From JANQPD01 sp963715655 (GTDB lineage: Bacteria > Bacteroidota > Bacteroidia > Flavobacteriales > Schleiferiaceae): DNA of 64,000 nt. The stretch covers positions 3,596,001-3,660,000 of the forward strand of contig OY970262.1 in assembly GCA_963715655.1 (NCBI GenBank). The letters run 5' to 3'. The notes beneath the pieces are model-generated. The model saw only the letters and a list, made by a program, of their open reading frames with translations, was not told the DNA's origin and ran no database searches. A program made the translations under genes and the position numbers. This document shows, one piece after another, positions 36,301 through 43,410 of this stretch; the first letter of the stretch is position 1, and the number at the start of each line of letters is the position of its first letter.

Positions 36301-37498
36301 GTAAATCTACCAGCGGCACAGGATTGTCATTCTCATCTAATACCAACATAGGCGGCACAGCAGGGCTCGCCTCTTTTGCAACTTTGGCATCATCGGCACC
36401 AAAGGTTGGCGCAGTGTGCACTATACCCGTACCATCTTCGGTGGTAACAAAATCTCCGGCAATTACTCTAAAGGCATTTTCTGCATTTTCATAAGGAAGC
36501 GCGTAATCTAATAATTGCTCATAGCGGAGTTCTAACAAATCGCTACCAAGGCCTTCCCAAACCTTTGTCCAAGGAATGTTTTTACCGTCATTTTTATACT
36601 CGGCAAACTCCGCATTTTCCGTTTCTTTCTTGAAATACTTACCAATAAGCTTTTGCGCTAGCACTACTTTTTGGCGTTGGTGCGTATATTGATTAAAAGT
36701 TTCAACCATCACGTACACAATACTTTTCTCCACTGTTAAAGCGGTGTTACTTGGCAGCGTCCAAGGCGTGGTTGTCCAAGCAATAAAATACACTTTGTCA
36801 TTATCAGTAACCGCATCGCCAAACACCTTTGCGGCTCTTTCATCGCGCACCAGCGGAAACTGTGCTATGGCTGAAGTGTCCGTTACATCTTTATAACAGC
36901 CGGGCATATTTAATTCATGAGAACTCAAACCTGTGCCCGCTTTTGGTGAATATGGCTGAATAGTGTAGCCTTTATAAATCAAATCTTTGTCCCACAATTG
37001 CTTTAAAAGCCACCAAACCGTTTCCATGTATTTTGGCTTGTAGGTTACATAAGGATCCTCCATATCTACCCAATAACCCATTTTTTCGGTAAGGTCATTC
37101 CAAACATCCGTATAACGCATTACTGCTTTTTTACAGGCTTCATTATACTCCTCTACACTTATGCTTTTCCCAATATCTTCTTTGGTAATGCCCAATTCTT
37201 TTTCCACGCCAAGTTCTACGGGTAATCCGTGTGTATCCCAACCGGCTTTACGGTTTACTTGGTAGCCATCTAAGGTTTTATATCGGCAAAAAATATCTTT
37301 AATAGCGCGCGCCATTACGTGGTGTATGCCCGGCATACCGTTGGCACTGGGTGGCCCTTCATAAAAAGTAAAGCTCGGTTTGCCTTGGCGGGATGTAATA
37401 CTCTCTTGGAAGATGTTGTTTTCCTTCCAGTAGTTTAATATTTCGGTGCCAATTACGGATAGTTGTAATTGCTTGTATTCAGGGTATTTACGGGCCAT
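33368..37498 (-). CDS. ileS: Isoleucyl-tRNA synthetase with in-frame DUF559 cassette
   Basis: 1376 residues from the ATG at 37498 (MARKYPEYK). The open frame extends 103 codons further upstream, but only into the repeat array, so that start is rejected. It charges tRNA-Ile. The class I motif reads PGIHH (57-60) and the KMSKR loop is near 922; the editing domain lies between. Between YPFAFD (residue ~626) and NFPADFIAEGVDQTRGW (~870) an extra ~240 residues are inserted. These are three repeats of a 26-residue unit (S-P-L-T-P-E-G-G-T ... S-P-F-G-G-x-G-A) and, between two of them, a complete DUF559 domain with HIIDAFIVDF and LIIEIDGGYH. Removing the insert gives about 1136 residues, the normal length. 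All catalytic motifs are intact, so the enzyme is probably functional and the insert tolerated in a surface loop. Confidence 0.93.
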   Translation of the reverse strand: MARKYPEYKQLQLSVIGTEILNYWKENNIFQESITSRQGKPSFTFYEGPPSANGMPGIHHVMARAIKDIFCRYKTLDGYQVNRKAGWDTHGLPVELGVEKELGITKEDIGKSISVEEYNEACKKAVMRYTDVWNDLTEKMGYWVDMEDPYVTYKPKYMETVWWLLKQLWDKDLIYKGYTIQPYSPKAGTGLSSHELNMPGCYKDVTDTSAIAQFPLVRDERAAKVFGDAVTDNDKVYFIAWTTTPWTLPSNTALTVEKSIVYVMVETFNQYTHQRQKVVLAQKLIGKYFKKETENAEFAEYKNDGKNIPWTKVWEGLGSDLLELRYEQLLDYALPYENAENAFRVIAGDFVTTEDGTGIVHTAPTFGADDAKVAKEASPAVPPMLVLDENDNPVPLVDLQGRFVTQMGDLAGKYVKNEYYADGEAPQKSADVEISIKLKEQNKAFKVEKYLHSYPHCWRTDKPVLYYPLDSWFVKVTAKKEQLVGLNKTINWKPKATGEGRFGNWLENANDWNLSRSRYWGIPLPIWSNEEGTERKIFGSVAELKEACDEAMAAGLMASHPFEAFEAGNLSDENYDLIDLHRNVVDKIILKSSTGAPMKRESDLIDVWFDSGAMPYAQLHYPFAFDSPLTPEGGTGQNAPSAASSPFGGEGADAPSAADFSLNSGRIEAQNDSPLTPEGGTKHDAPSAASSPFGGGGANGYAYQTSNPKLYEELSKRAKDLRLTETDEEKVLWEQLSGKKLDGYKFRRQHIIDAFIVDFVCLKEKLIIEIDGGYHLKAEQKEKDKAREERLAQLGFSILRFTNKEVLSNIEKAKKDILDALQSPLTPEGGTGHDAPSAANSPFGGGGANTPSAPSSYSVGGNALTGKNAPIPNFPADFIAEGVDQTRGWFYTLHAIATLVFDQVAYKNVVSNGLVLDKNGQKMSKRLGNAADPFETIEKYGSDAVRWYMITNAQPWDNLKFDFEGIAEVQRKFFGTLYNTYSFFALYANIDGFEFDAANLTKVEERPELDRWILSRLQVLKQSVRTSFEEYEPTRAGRAIQEFVDEELSNWYVRLCRRRFWKGDMNTDKQMAYETLYECLFSLSQLMSPIAPFFADRLYQDLTAHLPEGEKEKSVHLTYLSPAKENQIDAHLNDRMQLAQQLSSMVFSIRKRENIRVRQPLGKMMVPALKPETEVLIDSIKDIVLGEVNVKELEILKDVSGVLVKNIKPNFKTLGPKYGKLMKQIAAAVNQFGQTDIETIETKGVYTLTLDGETVEISLEDVEISTEDIPGWLVMSEGGITVALDVTITEALQNEGLARELINRIQNLRKDSDLEVTDRIALTISKDDALQEAVKLHEPYILSETLANAITWVDADNDGVNLDFEGINATLNLRKA
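34955..35032 (-). repeat. 78-bp palindromic repeat, copy A
   Basis: On the plus strand the unit begins AGCCCCC and ends GGGGGCT. It contains two internal hairpins, CCCCCGAAGGGGG and CCCCCTTCGGGGG, around a less symmetric centre with GCGGCACTTGGCGCATCG. Translated with ileS it gives 26 residues. Confidence 0.9.
35033..35404 (-). other. DUF559 (Vsr-like PD-(D/E)XK) nuclease domain inside ileS
   Basis: 124 codons between repeats B and A encode a full-length DUF559 domain: LRLTETDEEKVLWEQL, then GYKFRRQHIIDAF, IVDFVCLKEKLIIEIDGG with the expected catalytic D and E-x-D residues, then LGFSILRFTNKEVLSNIE. DUF559 is related to very-short-patch-repair endonucleases. The reading frame is open and continuous with the synthetase, with no stop codon or obvious separate ribosome site, so it would be made only as part of IleS unless the protein is processed. 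The catalytic residues are conserved, which suggests selection on the nuclease. Confidence 0.88.
35405..35482 (-). repeat. 78-bp palindromic repeat, copy B
   Basis: Same orientation and length as copies A and C; starts AGCCCCCCCG and ends TTAGGGGGCT on the plus strand. It borders the DUF559 domain on its N-terminal side. Confidence 0.9.
35543..35620 (-). repeat. 78-bp palindromic repeat, copy C
   Basis: Third copy, same orientation; starts AGCCCCCTCG and ends TTAGGGGGCT on the plus strand, directly joined to the ileS codons for YPFAFD. Its central part (GCGCATTTTGTC) differs slightly from A and B. Confidence 0.9.
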
Positions 37499-37504
37499 AG
37501 CGCT

Positions 37505-38612
37505 GCGTTTTTCAAAAATGAGTGCAAAGGTAGGGAGTTTGAGGGAATGAAGAATTGCAAATGACGAAGGACGGATGACGAAGGACGAATGTTGAATGAC
37601 TGAATGACTGAATGTTGAATGAAGGCACACGCACGCACGGATAACGACTAACGAATGTTGAATGATGAAGGACGAATGTTGAATGAAGACACACGTACGC
37701 ACGGATAACGAGTAACAGCCAACGAATCTCGGAGAACGACTAACGAATGTTGAATGACGAATGACGAATGACGAATGTTGAATGAAGGCACACGTATGCG
37801 CGGTCAACGACTAACAGTTAACGCATCTCGGATAACGACTAACGAATGTTGAATGAAGGCACACGCACGCACGGATAACGACTAACAGCCAACGAATCTC
37901 GGATAACGACTAACGAATGTTGAATGTTGAATGACGAAGGACGAATGTTGAATGAAGGCACACCTATGCATGGATAACGACTAACAGCTAACGAATCTCG
38001 GATAACGACTAGCGAATGTTGAATGACGAAGGACGAATGTTGAATGACGAATGTTGAATGAAGGCACACCTATGCATGGATAACGACTAACAGCTAACGA
38101 ATCTCGGATAACGACTAGCGAATGTTGAATGACGAAGGACGAATGTTGAATGACGAATGTTGAATGAAGGCACACGCACGCACGGATAACGACTAACAGT
38201 TAACGAATCTCGGATAACGACTAGCGAATGTTGAATGACGAAGGACGAATGTTGAATGACGAATGTTGAATGAAGGCACACGTACGCACGGATAACGACT
38301 AACAGTCAACGAATCTCGGATAACGACTAGCGAATGTTGAATGACGAAGGACGAAGGACGAATGTTGAATGACGAATGTTGAATGAAGGCACACGCACGC
38401 ACGGATAACGACTAACAGTTAACGAATCTCGGATAACGACTAACGAATGTTGAATGATGAAGGACGAATGATGAATGAAGGCACACGTACGCACGGATAA
38501 CGAGTAACAGTTAACGAATCTCGGATAACGACTAACGAATGTTGAATGAAGGCACACGTATGCCCCGTCAACGACTAACAGCTAACGAATCTCGGATAAC
38601 GACTAACAGTTT
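37505..38612. repeat. Heptamer-based tandem array between truA and ileS
   Basis: About 1.1 kb of tandem units. A constant 57-base core (containing AACGAATCTCGGATAACGAC and GGCACACGCACGCACGG) alternates with 2-8 heptamers of the types CGAATGT, TGAATGA and CGAAGGA. The core landmark AACGAATCTC recurs near 37721, 37820, 37891, 37990, 38096, 38202, 38308, 38421, 38513 and 38584. The spacings of 99, 71, 99, 106, 106, 106, 113, 92 and 71 are each 57 plus a multiple of seven. Much of the core is itself close to heptameric. The array begins just upstream of the ileS start codon and ends 3 bases before the truA stop codon. It contains no credible gene; open frames within it are repeat translations. 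Confidence 0.92.
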
Positions 38613-38615
38613 GCA

Positions 38616-39392
38616 CTAAAACTCGACCTTATGCAATACTAATCCTGAAGAAGGAGCAATATGTTTTATTTGAGCACCATTGTACTCCTTTAATGATTTA
38701 TGCAAGTCATTCACCGACCAGGTTTCCCTTCCTACTTCTACCAAAGCACCCATCATTAAGCGAACTTGATAACGCATAAACCCTTTCGCTTTTACTTTAA
38801 AAACAAAAGCATTTTTTGGAAAAAATTGTCCTATAAACTTGGTATTGGTTTCTATGGCAGCCGAAAAAATTTCTCGTTCCAATTTAGTATTTAGAGCAGG
38901 CTTGCTAGCATACCGCTTAAAATTATGAATGCCTTCAAAGCATTTTACTGCTTCTTCCATCTTTTCCATATTAAGTTGTTTTCCAAAATCTCTAATAAAC
39001 GGTGCATTATATGGATGAGATTTCTCTCCCGATGAAAAGTAATAGTGATATTCTTTGGCACGCACACTATGGATTATATTGAAGTCAGCGTGCACAGGCT
39101 GGACAGATTTAGCCCTTATATCTGAGGGAAGATTACTATTTAGATTTTTTAATAGTTGCTCAGGTAGCTCCTCGCGATGGGTGAATAACTCCAAAGCATA
39201 ATCATCAGCTGAGACTTTAGCATCCGTTCTTCCACAGCCCAAGGTTCTATAATCCGAATGCCCAAAAATGAAATCAAGTGTTTTATCAAGCATCCCGTGT
39301 ACCGATTTATGATTGGCTTGTTTTTGCCAACCATGGTATCTAAAACCTAAAAACTCAATGTGAATAAGATAGAAGTACTTCCAGTTTGCCAA
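38616..39392 (-). CDS. truA: tRNA pseudouridine synthase TruA
   Basis: 258 residues, the enzyme that makes pseudouridine at tRNA positions 38-40. The catalytic aspartate is D57 in GCGRTDAKVSA. The family motifs FRYHGWQKQ, the AKEYHYYF strand and FMRYQVRLMMGALVEVGR are also present. Length matches TruA. Transcription runs from truA into the heptamer array and then ileS, so co-transcription across the 1.1-kb array is possible. Nothing appears unusual in the protein itself. Confidence 0.92.
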   Translation of the reverse strand: MANWKYFYLIHIEFLGFRYHGWQKQANHKSVHGMLDKTLDFIFGHSDYRTLGCGRTDAKVSADDYALELFTHREELPEQLLKNLNSNLPSDIRAKSVQPVHADFNIIHSVRAKEYHYYFSSGEKSHPYNAPFIRDFGKQLNMEKMEEAVKCFEGIHNFKRYASKPALNTKLEREIFSAAIETNTKFIGQFFPKNAFVFKVKAKGFMRYQVRLMMGALVEVGRETWSVNDLHKSLKEYNGAQIKHIAPSSGLVLHKVEF

Positions 39393-39515
39393 AGATTTGT
39401 TTTTGAAATTTATTCGCTTTACGCCAAAATTAGGAGATAAATAGTTGCCATTATGCTTTAATCACTTTCTATACCACATCATATCCTTTACTTCGGACTT
39501 TCTCTTTGAGCACAT

Positions 39516-39698
39516 TAGCTCCGCATGGCGCAGATTTACAATCTGTGGCCACCCATTTTTCTGTTTTTCCATAACAAATTACTATTTGCGGTTGGTTAAG
39601 ATTAAAAGAAGTAGGCAAAATTCAATTGTTTAATGTAGAACAATGCGCTATATATTTTATTAAAAAGAGGCACGCTTTACAAAAGCGCCAGCGGGGGG
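39516..39698 (-). repeat. ~180-bp REP-like/terminator repeat, copy 1
   Basis: First of three related intergenic repeats. It contains a REP-like hairpin (GCGCAGATT-TAC-AATCTGTGG), a central AT-rich part with a conserved CAATGCG, and at the other end a stem GGCACGC...GCGCC. Read on the minus strand this last stem is a hairpin followed by T residues, 9 bases after the stop of the TPR gene. The remaining 39393-39515 stretch shows no gene. Confidence 0.85.
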
Positions 39699-39706
39699 AA
39701 CCTAGC

Positions 39707-40852
39707 CTATTGACATTTATATTTTCTCAGAAGATCAAACAAAACTTCTTGATTTTCTGAGTTTTTCTGACTAGAAAGCTTAAGACCAGTGTTTAAATAA
39801 CTACAAGCCTTGTCTTGCTTCTTTAAATCCCAATAGCATTGACTCAGATAAATATAGATTAATGGCTCTTCCTGATACCATTTTCTTTTTGCTTTCTTTA
39901 AGTCTTTCAACGCTTCCTTGATGTTTCCTAATTCGAACTGACAAATTCCACGATGTAGCGTGGCATAGGGTGTGTTTTCTTTATTCCGATTTTCAATAAT
40001 TTCAGAAAAGTGCATTGAAGCTTGCTCAAATGATTTTAAATACTCATAACTTCTACCCAAAAAATACTGAACATCATTCCAATTTTGCGGAGCAGTGTGT
40101 TTAGATAAATAATCAATTGCTTTGGAATATTCTTTATTAAAAAAATAAGATTCGCCAATACCATAATATAGGTTCATAGGCTCAATTAAACTATCTTGAT
40201 TCTCGTAAATATCTAAAAAGCAAACTAAGGCAGAATCCCATTGCTCATTGCGGTAAAATAGAAGACCCAGTTGATATAAAGAGAGAGCCTTCAGCTTTTC
40301 TGGATTCTCAGCATATTCTTTTAATTTCAGTGCTTTTTTTAGGTTGTAAGAAACCAAGGAATTCAACTCTTTTTGGGCTAAAAGTGAGGCTCCTTTGTAA
40401 TAAAATACTTTAGGGTTTTTTTTGTCAATTTTCAAATAGGCATTAGCGTATCTTATACATTCATCATAGTCCTTAATGAGGTATGCAAGTTCTAGAATTT
40501 CATAAAGGTTATGAGGCTTATTATTTATTTCTAAAGCAACTAAAGCCTCTGGAAGAACCTTATCATAATCGCCAATACTTAGATACAGTTCCGCTCGAAA
40601 AAGATGAAGCGTATCATTGGGATTTTGCACTCTTAATTCGATAGCTTTATTAAGGTCTTTTAGCGATTTTTTATACTGGTCTTTTTTAGCTAAAAAATAC
40701 GCTCTTGAAACATAGTCATTTGAAGTTGCTAGTCCTTTGGAAATTCTTTGATTCACATGAATAAATAAGGTGTCATTCATGTCTTTTTGAGATAAAGCAG
40801 AACCACACACGATGATATTCAGAATTAAGAAAAGCAGTACGGTTTTTCTCAT
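39707..40852 (-). CDS. Secreted tetratricopeptide-repeat protein
   Basis: 381 residues. A signal peptide (about 1-21, ending GSALSQ) precedes eight or so TPR-like helix pairs, for example SRAYFLAKKDQYKKSLKDLNKAI, YYKGASLLAQKEL and LHRGICQFELGNIKEALKDLKKA. TPR proteins act as protein-protein interaction scaffolds, and location is probably periplasmic or outer-membrane. The gene is flanked on both sides by direct copies of a ~180-bp repeat, which supplies a terminator-like hairpin at its 3' end. No enzymatic domain is visible. Confidence 0.8.
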   Translation of the reverse strand: MRKTVLLFLILNIIVCGSALSQKDMNDTLFIHVNQRISKGLATSNDYVSRAYFLAKKDQYKKSLKDLNKAIELRVQNPNDTLHLFRAELYLSIGDYDKVLPEALVALEINNKPHNLYEILELAYLIKDYDECIRYANAYLKIDKKNPKVFYYKGASLLAQKELNSLVSYNLKKALKLKEYAENPEKLKALSLYQLGLLFYRNEQWDSALVCFLDIYENQDSLIEPMNLYYGIGESYFFNKEYSKAIDYLSKHTAPQNWNDVQYFLGRSYEYLKSFEQASMHFSEIIENRNKENTPYATLHRGICQFELGNIKEALKDLKKAKRKWYQEEPLIYIYLSQCYWDLKKQDKACSYLNTGLKLSSQKNSENQEVLFDLLRKYKCQ

Positions 40853-40920
40853 GGTTGTAAATAATATTTAGTTGAAATTTTCATAGCCTACGTGTGGCTT
40901 TACCTTCTTTCATAATTTTA

Positions 40921-41103
40921 TTGGCTCCCCCAGCTAGCTCAGATTTACAATCTATGGCCATCCATTTTTATGTTTTCCATAACAATATTACTACTTACCG
41001 TTAGTGAAGCTTAAAAAAGCAGGCAAAATTCAAGTGTTTAGTGTAAAACAATGCATTATATGCTAACTAACAAAAGGCACGCTTTACAAAAGCGCCAGCG
41101 GGT
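40921..41103 (-). repeat. ~180-bp REP-like/terminator repeat, copy 2
   Basis: Same orientation as copies 1 and 3, between the TPR gene and the gene at 41165. The REP-like hairpin is degenerate here (CAGATT-TAC-AATCTA), while the end hairpin (GGCACGCTTTACAAAAGCGCC) is identical to copy 1. It sits 62 bases after the stop of the 41165 gene. The 40853-40920 flank shows no convincing gene. Confidence 0.85.
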
Positions 41104-41164
41104 AGAATAACTCCCAAGTTGAGACAGCACCGATAATCTGGAAAATTACCTGCCCCCAGCCCGG

Positions 41165-41713
41165 TTAATTATAAACAGTTGAGTGTTCTAAGATATACTT
41201 ATTCACTACTTCATTGTCATATATACAATTAAAAACAACGAGTTGATGTATTGAAATCAAATGCCATGTACGTATGTCATCAATTACCGTACTATCTGCT
41301 GGTTCTTTTAATTTTCTAATAGCTGTTTTATAATCGACTAGATTTTCTAAGGGAAAGACTTTTTTATAATTATTGCTAGAACAAGGGTTTCCAATCATTA
41401 AAACAACCATACTGTCGTATAAGCTATAGCCAAGTAACTGGTCTTTTTTCATATCAAAAATCATTGTCGTCAATAGTCTTTTGTCTAACAAAGCTGCTTG
41501 AACTCTAGTGGTATCATTATAAGAGTCTGTCTTAATAACGATAAAGCTTTCAGCATGATTTGGTTTATCAGTCTCACTAACTAATAGATCATCAAAAAGA
41601 TTTGATTGAAATTGGTGCCAATAATCAGAAACTTTATCATTAATGTCCACTTGTCCAAAGACGCACCCATTGATAAAAACACACATCATTAGAAAACCCA
41701 CCTTTATCCTCAT
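41165..41713 (-). CDS. Secreted protein of unknown function (182 aa)
   Basis: A signal peptide (MRIKVGFLMMCVFINGCVFGQ) is followed by ~160 residues without a recognised domain. I prefer the ATG at 41713; a GTG two codons upstream (41719) is possible. The mature part has two cysteines (NPCSSNN and VFNCIYD) and mixed alpha/beta character. It sits between copies 2 and 3 of the ~180-bp repeat and just downstream of a small open frame that runs out of copy 3. No function can be assigned. Confidence 0.6.
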   Translation of the reverse strand: MRIKVGFLMMCVFINGCVFGQVDINDKVSDYWHQFQSNLFDDLLVSETDKPNHAESFIVIKTDSYNDTTRVQAALLDKRLLTTMIFDMKKDQLLGYSLYDSMVVLMIGNPCSSNNYKKVFPLENLVDYKTAIRKLKEPADSTVIDDIRTWHLISIHQLVVFNCIYDNEVVNKYILEHSTVYN

Positions 41714-41722
41714 ACCCACTTT

Positions 41723-41893
41723 TTATTTCTTAATTGATCCTTTGATACTGTAAGGAATAATCCTTCCTGTTTTAATATCATATACATTAAACATCAAATT
41801 TGGCATAAAAGACTCTAAAGTAGTCGCAGATCTGATATCCCCCAGATGGCGCAGATTTACAATCTGTGGCCAACCATTTTTCTGTTTTCCCAT
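41723..41893 (-). pseudogene. Probable 3' gene remnant fused to the REP-like repeat
   Basis: A 56-codon open frame starts inside repeat copy 3 (MGKQKNGWPQIVNLRH is the translated REP hairpin) and continues 40 codons into unique sequence (TLESFMPNLMFNVYD, then IKTGRIIPYSIKGSIKK) before its stop. The unique part has the composition of a genuine C-terminus and lies just upstream of the 41165 gene in the same direction. I read it as the end of a gene cut off by insertion or recombination at the repeat; it could also be a real small gene. Confidence 0.4.
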
Positions 41894-42017
41894 AGCAAAT
41901 TACTACTTACCGTTAGTGAAGATTAAAAAAGCAGGCACAATTCAAGTGTTTAGTGCAAAACAATGCGTTATATGCTTACTAAAAAAAGGCACGCTGTACA
42001 AAAGCGTGCCAGCGGGA
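41837..42017 (-). repeat. ~180-bp REP-like/terminator repeat, copy 3
   Basis: The best-preserved copy. The REP-like hairpin is GCGCAGATT-TAC-AATCTGTGG, and the end hairpin is perfect (GGCACGC-TGTACAAAA-GCGTGCC). Read on the minus strand this gives a strong stem followed by a T-tract. It lies between the remnant/41165 gene and the divergent Fic gene. Confidence 0.88.
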
Positions 42018-42082
42018 GATTCTGCTTTTCATTTTTGCTTTTAAAGCACAATAACCAACTCACCCACAATTAATACCATCAA

Positions 42083-42143
42083 ATGTATAAAATCCATACA
42101 CGTTTTTTTGATATGTATAGAGAAAAGCGATTTTCTATACACA
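42083..42143. promoter_or_regulatory. Operator-like inverted repeats upstream of fic
   Basis: Two TGTAT/ATACA dyads lie 40-100 bases upstream of the Fic start codon. One has a short spacer (near 42084-42100). The other reads TGTATAGA ... TCTATACA (42114-42121 and 42134-42141), with extended GAAAA/TTTTC complementarity between the arms. The Fic protein carries a C-terminal winged-helix-like segment, so autoregulation through these sites is plausible. No protein binding is known. Confidence 0.4.
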
Positions 42144-42181
42144 TCAATTCGGATATGTTTACTTTTGAAGGAGATCTATAT

Positions 42182-43246
42182 ATGAAAGACTTGCCTTTTA
42201 ATATTCCAATAGAGCTTGTAGAAACTAGAGCGGTTTTAAAAAAACTAGCCTCAACCCGCTCTGCTTTAGCTGAGTTAAAAGGAGTTGCGGGTTCTATACC
42301 CAATGAAAATATTCTTATTGATACATTGGTTTTACAAGAAGCAAAGGACAGTTCAGAAATAGAAAGCATCATAACCACGCATGATGAAATTTACAGCGAG
42401 TTTAGCGAAAATGATTCGTTTGCCAGCCCAGCCGCAAAGGAGGTTCGCAAATATGCAGATGCTTTAAAACTTAGTTTTAGCCATGTAAGAGACAATGGCT
42501 TTATTCACAACAACTTGATCTTTAAAATTCAAGAAAAAATTGAAGGTAACAACGCAGGTTTTAGAAAACAGGCAGGCACAAAACTTATAAATGACCAAAC
42601 AGGTGAGGTGGTTTATACACCTCCACAAAATTATCAACAGATTTTAGAGCTGATGGCTAATTTGGAAGATTACATAAACAAGGATGAAAGTGGTTTAGAT
42701 CCACTTATAAAAATGGCAATTATTCACCATCAGTTTGAAAGTATTCATCCGTTTTATGATGGCAATGGGCGTACCGGCAGAATCTTAAATATCCTCTATC
42801 TTATTCAAGAGCAACTTCTTAACCTACCAATTTTATACATTAGTAAATACATAAATAAACACCGCCAGCAATATTACCAGCTTTTGCAGCAAACGAGAGC
42901 TAATGAAAATTGGGAGCCGTGGCTTTTATATATGTTAGAGGCAGTAGAACAAACCTCGCTTAAAACGATAGAAATAGTTAAAAGCATTAAAGTGCAAATG
43001 CTGCAAACAAAAAATGTAATAAGGCAAAATGAACCAAAAATTTACAGTCAGGATTTAATAAATACCATTTTTAGGCACCCATACTCCAAAATAAATCAGC
43101 TGGAAAAAGACCTACAAATTTCTAGAATTACAGCAACACGATATCTTGAAGTGTTAGTGAAACTAAACGTATTGAACAAAATAAAAAAGGGACGAACAAA
43201 CTTCTACATCAATCACGCGCTTTTTGATTTGTTAAAAAAGGTGTAA
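42182..43246 (+). CDS. Fic-family protein with inhibitory helix and C-terminal HTH
   Basis: 354 residues from the ATG at 42182, which has a good ribosome site (AAGGAGA, 7 bases upstream). An in-frame ATG at 42083 is rejected because it would put the operator-like repeats inside the gene. The Fic catalytic motif HPFYDGNGRTGR spans about residues 189-200, as expected for transfer of AMP or another nucleotide moiety to protein hydroxyls. An N-terminal S-S-E-I-E-S (57-62) matches the class II inhibitory helix [S/T]xxxE, which normally blocks the active site until released. The C-terminus (HPYSKINQLEKDLQISRITA) looks like a winged helix-turn-helix. It is divergent from its neighbours and flanked by a repeat and tRNA-Ala; no antitoxin gene is adjacent. 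Confidence 0.9.
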   Translation: MKDLPFNIPIELVETRAVLKKLASTRSALAELKGVAGSIPNENILIDTLVLQEAKDSSEIESIITTHDEIYSEFSENDSFASPAAKEVRKYADALKLSFSHVRDNGFIHNNLIFKIQEKIEGNNAGFRKQAGTKLINDQTGEVVYTPPQNYQQILELMANLEDYINKDESGLDPLIKMAIIHHQFESIHPFYDGNGRTGRILNILYLIQEQLLNLPILYISKYINKHRQQYYQLLQQTRANENWEPWLLYMLEAVEQTSLKTIEIVKSIKVQMLQTKNVIRQNEPKIYSQDLINTIFRHPYSKINQLEKDLQISRITATRYLEVLVKLNVLNKIKKGRTNFYINHALFDLLKKV

Positions 43247-43265
43247 ATAAAGACTTTCATTTAAA

Positions 43266-43293
43266 AAAGCCGCTCTGAAAACAGAACGGCTTT
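43266..43293 (-). terminator. Intrinsic terminator of tRNA-Ala (may also end fic)
   Basis: AAAGCCG-c-TCTG pairs with CAGA-a-CGGCTTT around an AAAA loop. On the minus strand it is followed by TTTTTT and lies 5 bases after the tRNA 3' end, a good terminator. On the plus strand it lies 20 bases after the fic stop codon but with a weaker T-tract. Confidence 0.8.
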
Positions 43294-43297
43294 AATG

Positions 43298-43371
43298 TGG
43301 AGAATATCGGATTCGAACCGATGACCCCTTGCCTGCCAGGCAAGTACTCTAGCCAACTGAGCTAATCCCCC
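43298..43371 (-). tRNA. tRNA-Ala (anticodon GGC)
   Basis: 74 bases that fold into a full cloverleaf. The acceptor stem GGGGGAT/ATTCTCC includes the G3-U70 pair that identifies alanine tRNAs. The D-arm begins GCTC, the anticodon stem CTTGC/GCAAG holds loop CTGGCAG with anticodon GGC, and the T-arm reads ATCGG-TTCGAAT-CCGAT. The discriminator is A; CCA is not encoded. Confidence 0.97.
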
Positions 43372-43386
43372 TTTTTTTAAGGATGG

Positions 43387-43394
43387 CAAATATA
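43387..43394 (-). promoter_or_regulatory. Bacteroidota -7 box for tRNA-Ala
   Basis: On the minus strand TATATTTG matches the Bacteroidota sigma-A -7 consensus TAnnTTTG and lies 16 bases upstream of the tRNA 5' end, the right distance for tRNA transcription. No clear -33 TTTG element is visible. Confidence 0.4.
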
Positions 43395-43410
43395 AGGTAG
43401 TTTTTGATTT

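Noticed and set aside
37499..37807. N-terminal extension of 103 codons on ileS
   Set aside because: It consists only of translated heptamer-array sequence; the known IleS N-terminus begins at the ATG at 37498.
37453..38557. Overlapping 60-76-codon open frames and a CRISPR-like look
   Set aside because: The frames are the same repeat read several times at 106-base offsets. It is not CRISPR because the variable parts are repeated heptamers rather than unique spacers, and there are no cas genes.
39445..39633. 62-codon plus-strand open frame
   Set aside because: Runs through the REP-like repeat copy 1 and has no protein-like features; explained by the repeat.
42083..42181. Earlier in-frame ATG for the Fic protein
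   Set aside because: It lacks a ribosome site and would place dyad repeats in the coding region; the ATG at 42182 has AAGGAGA at ideal spacing.
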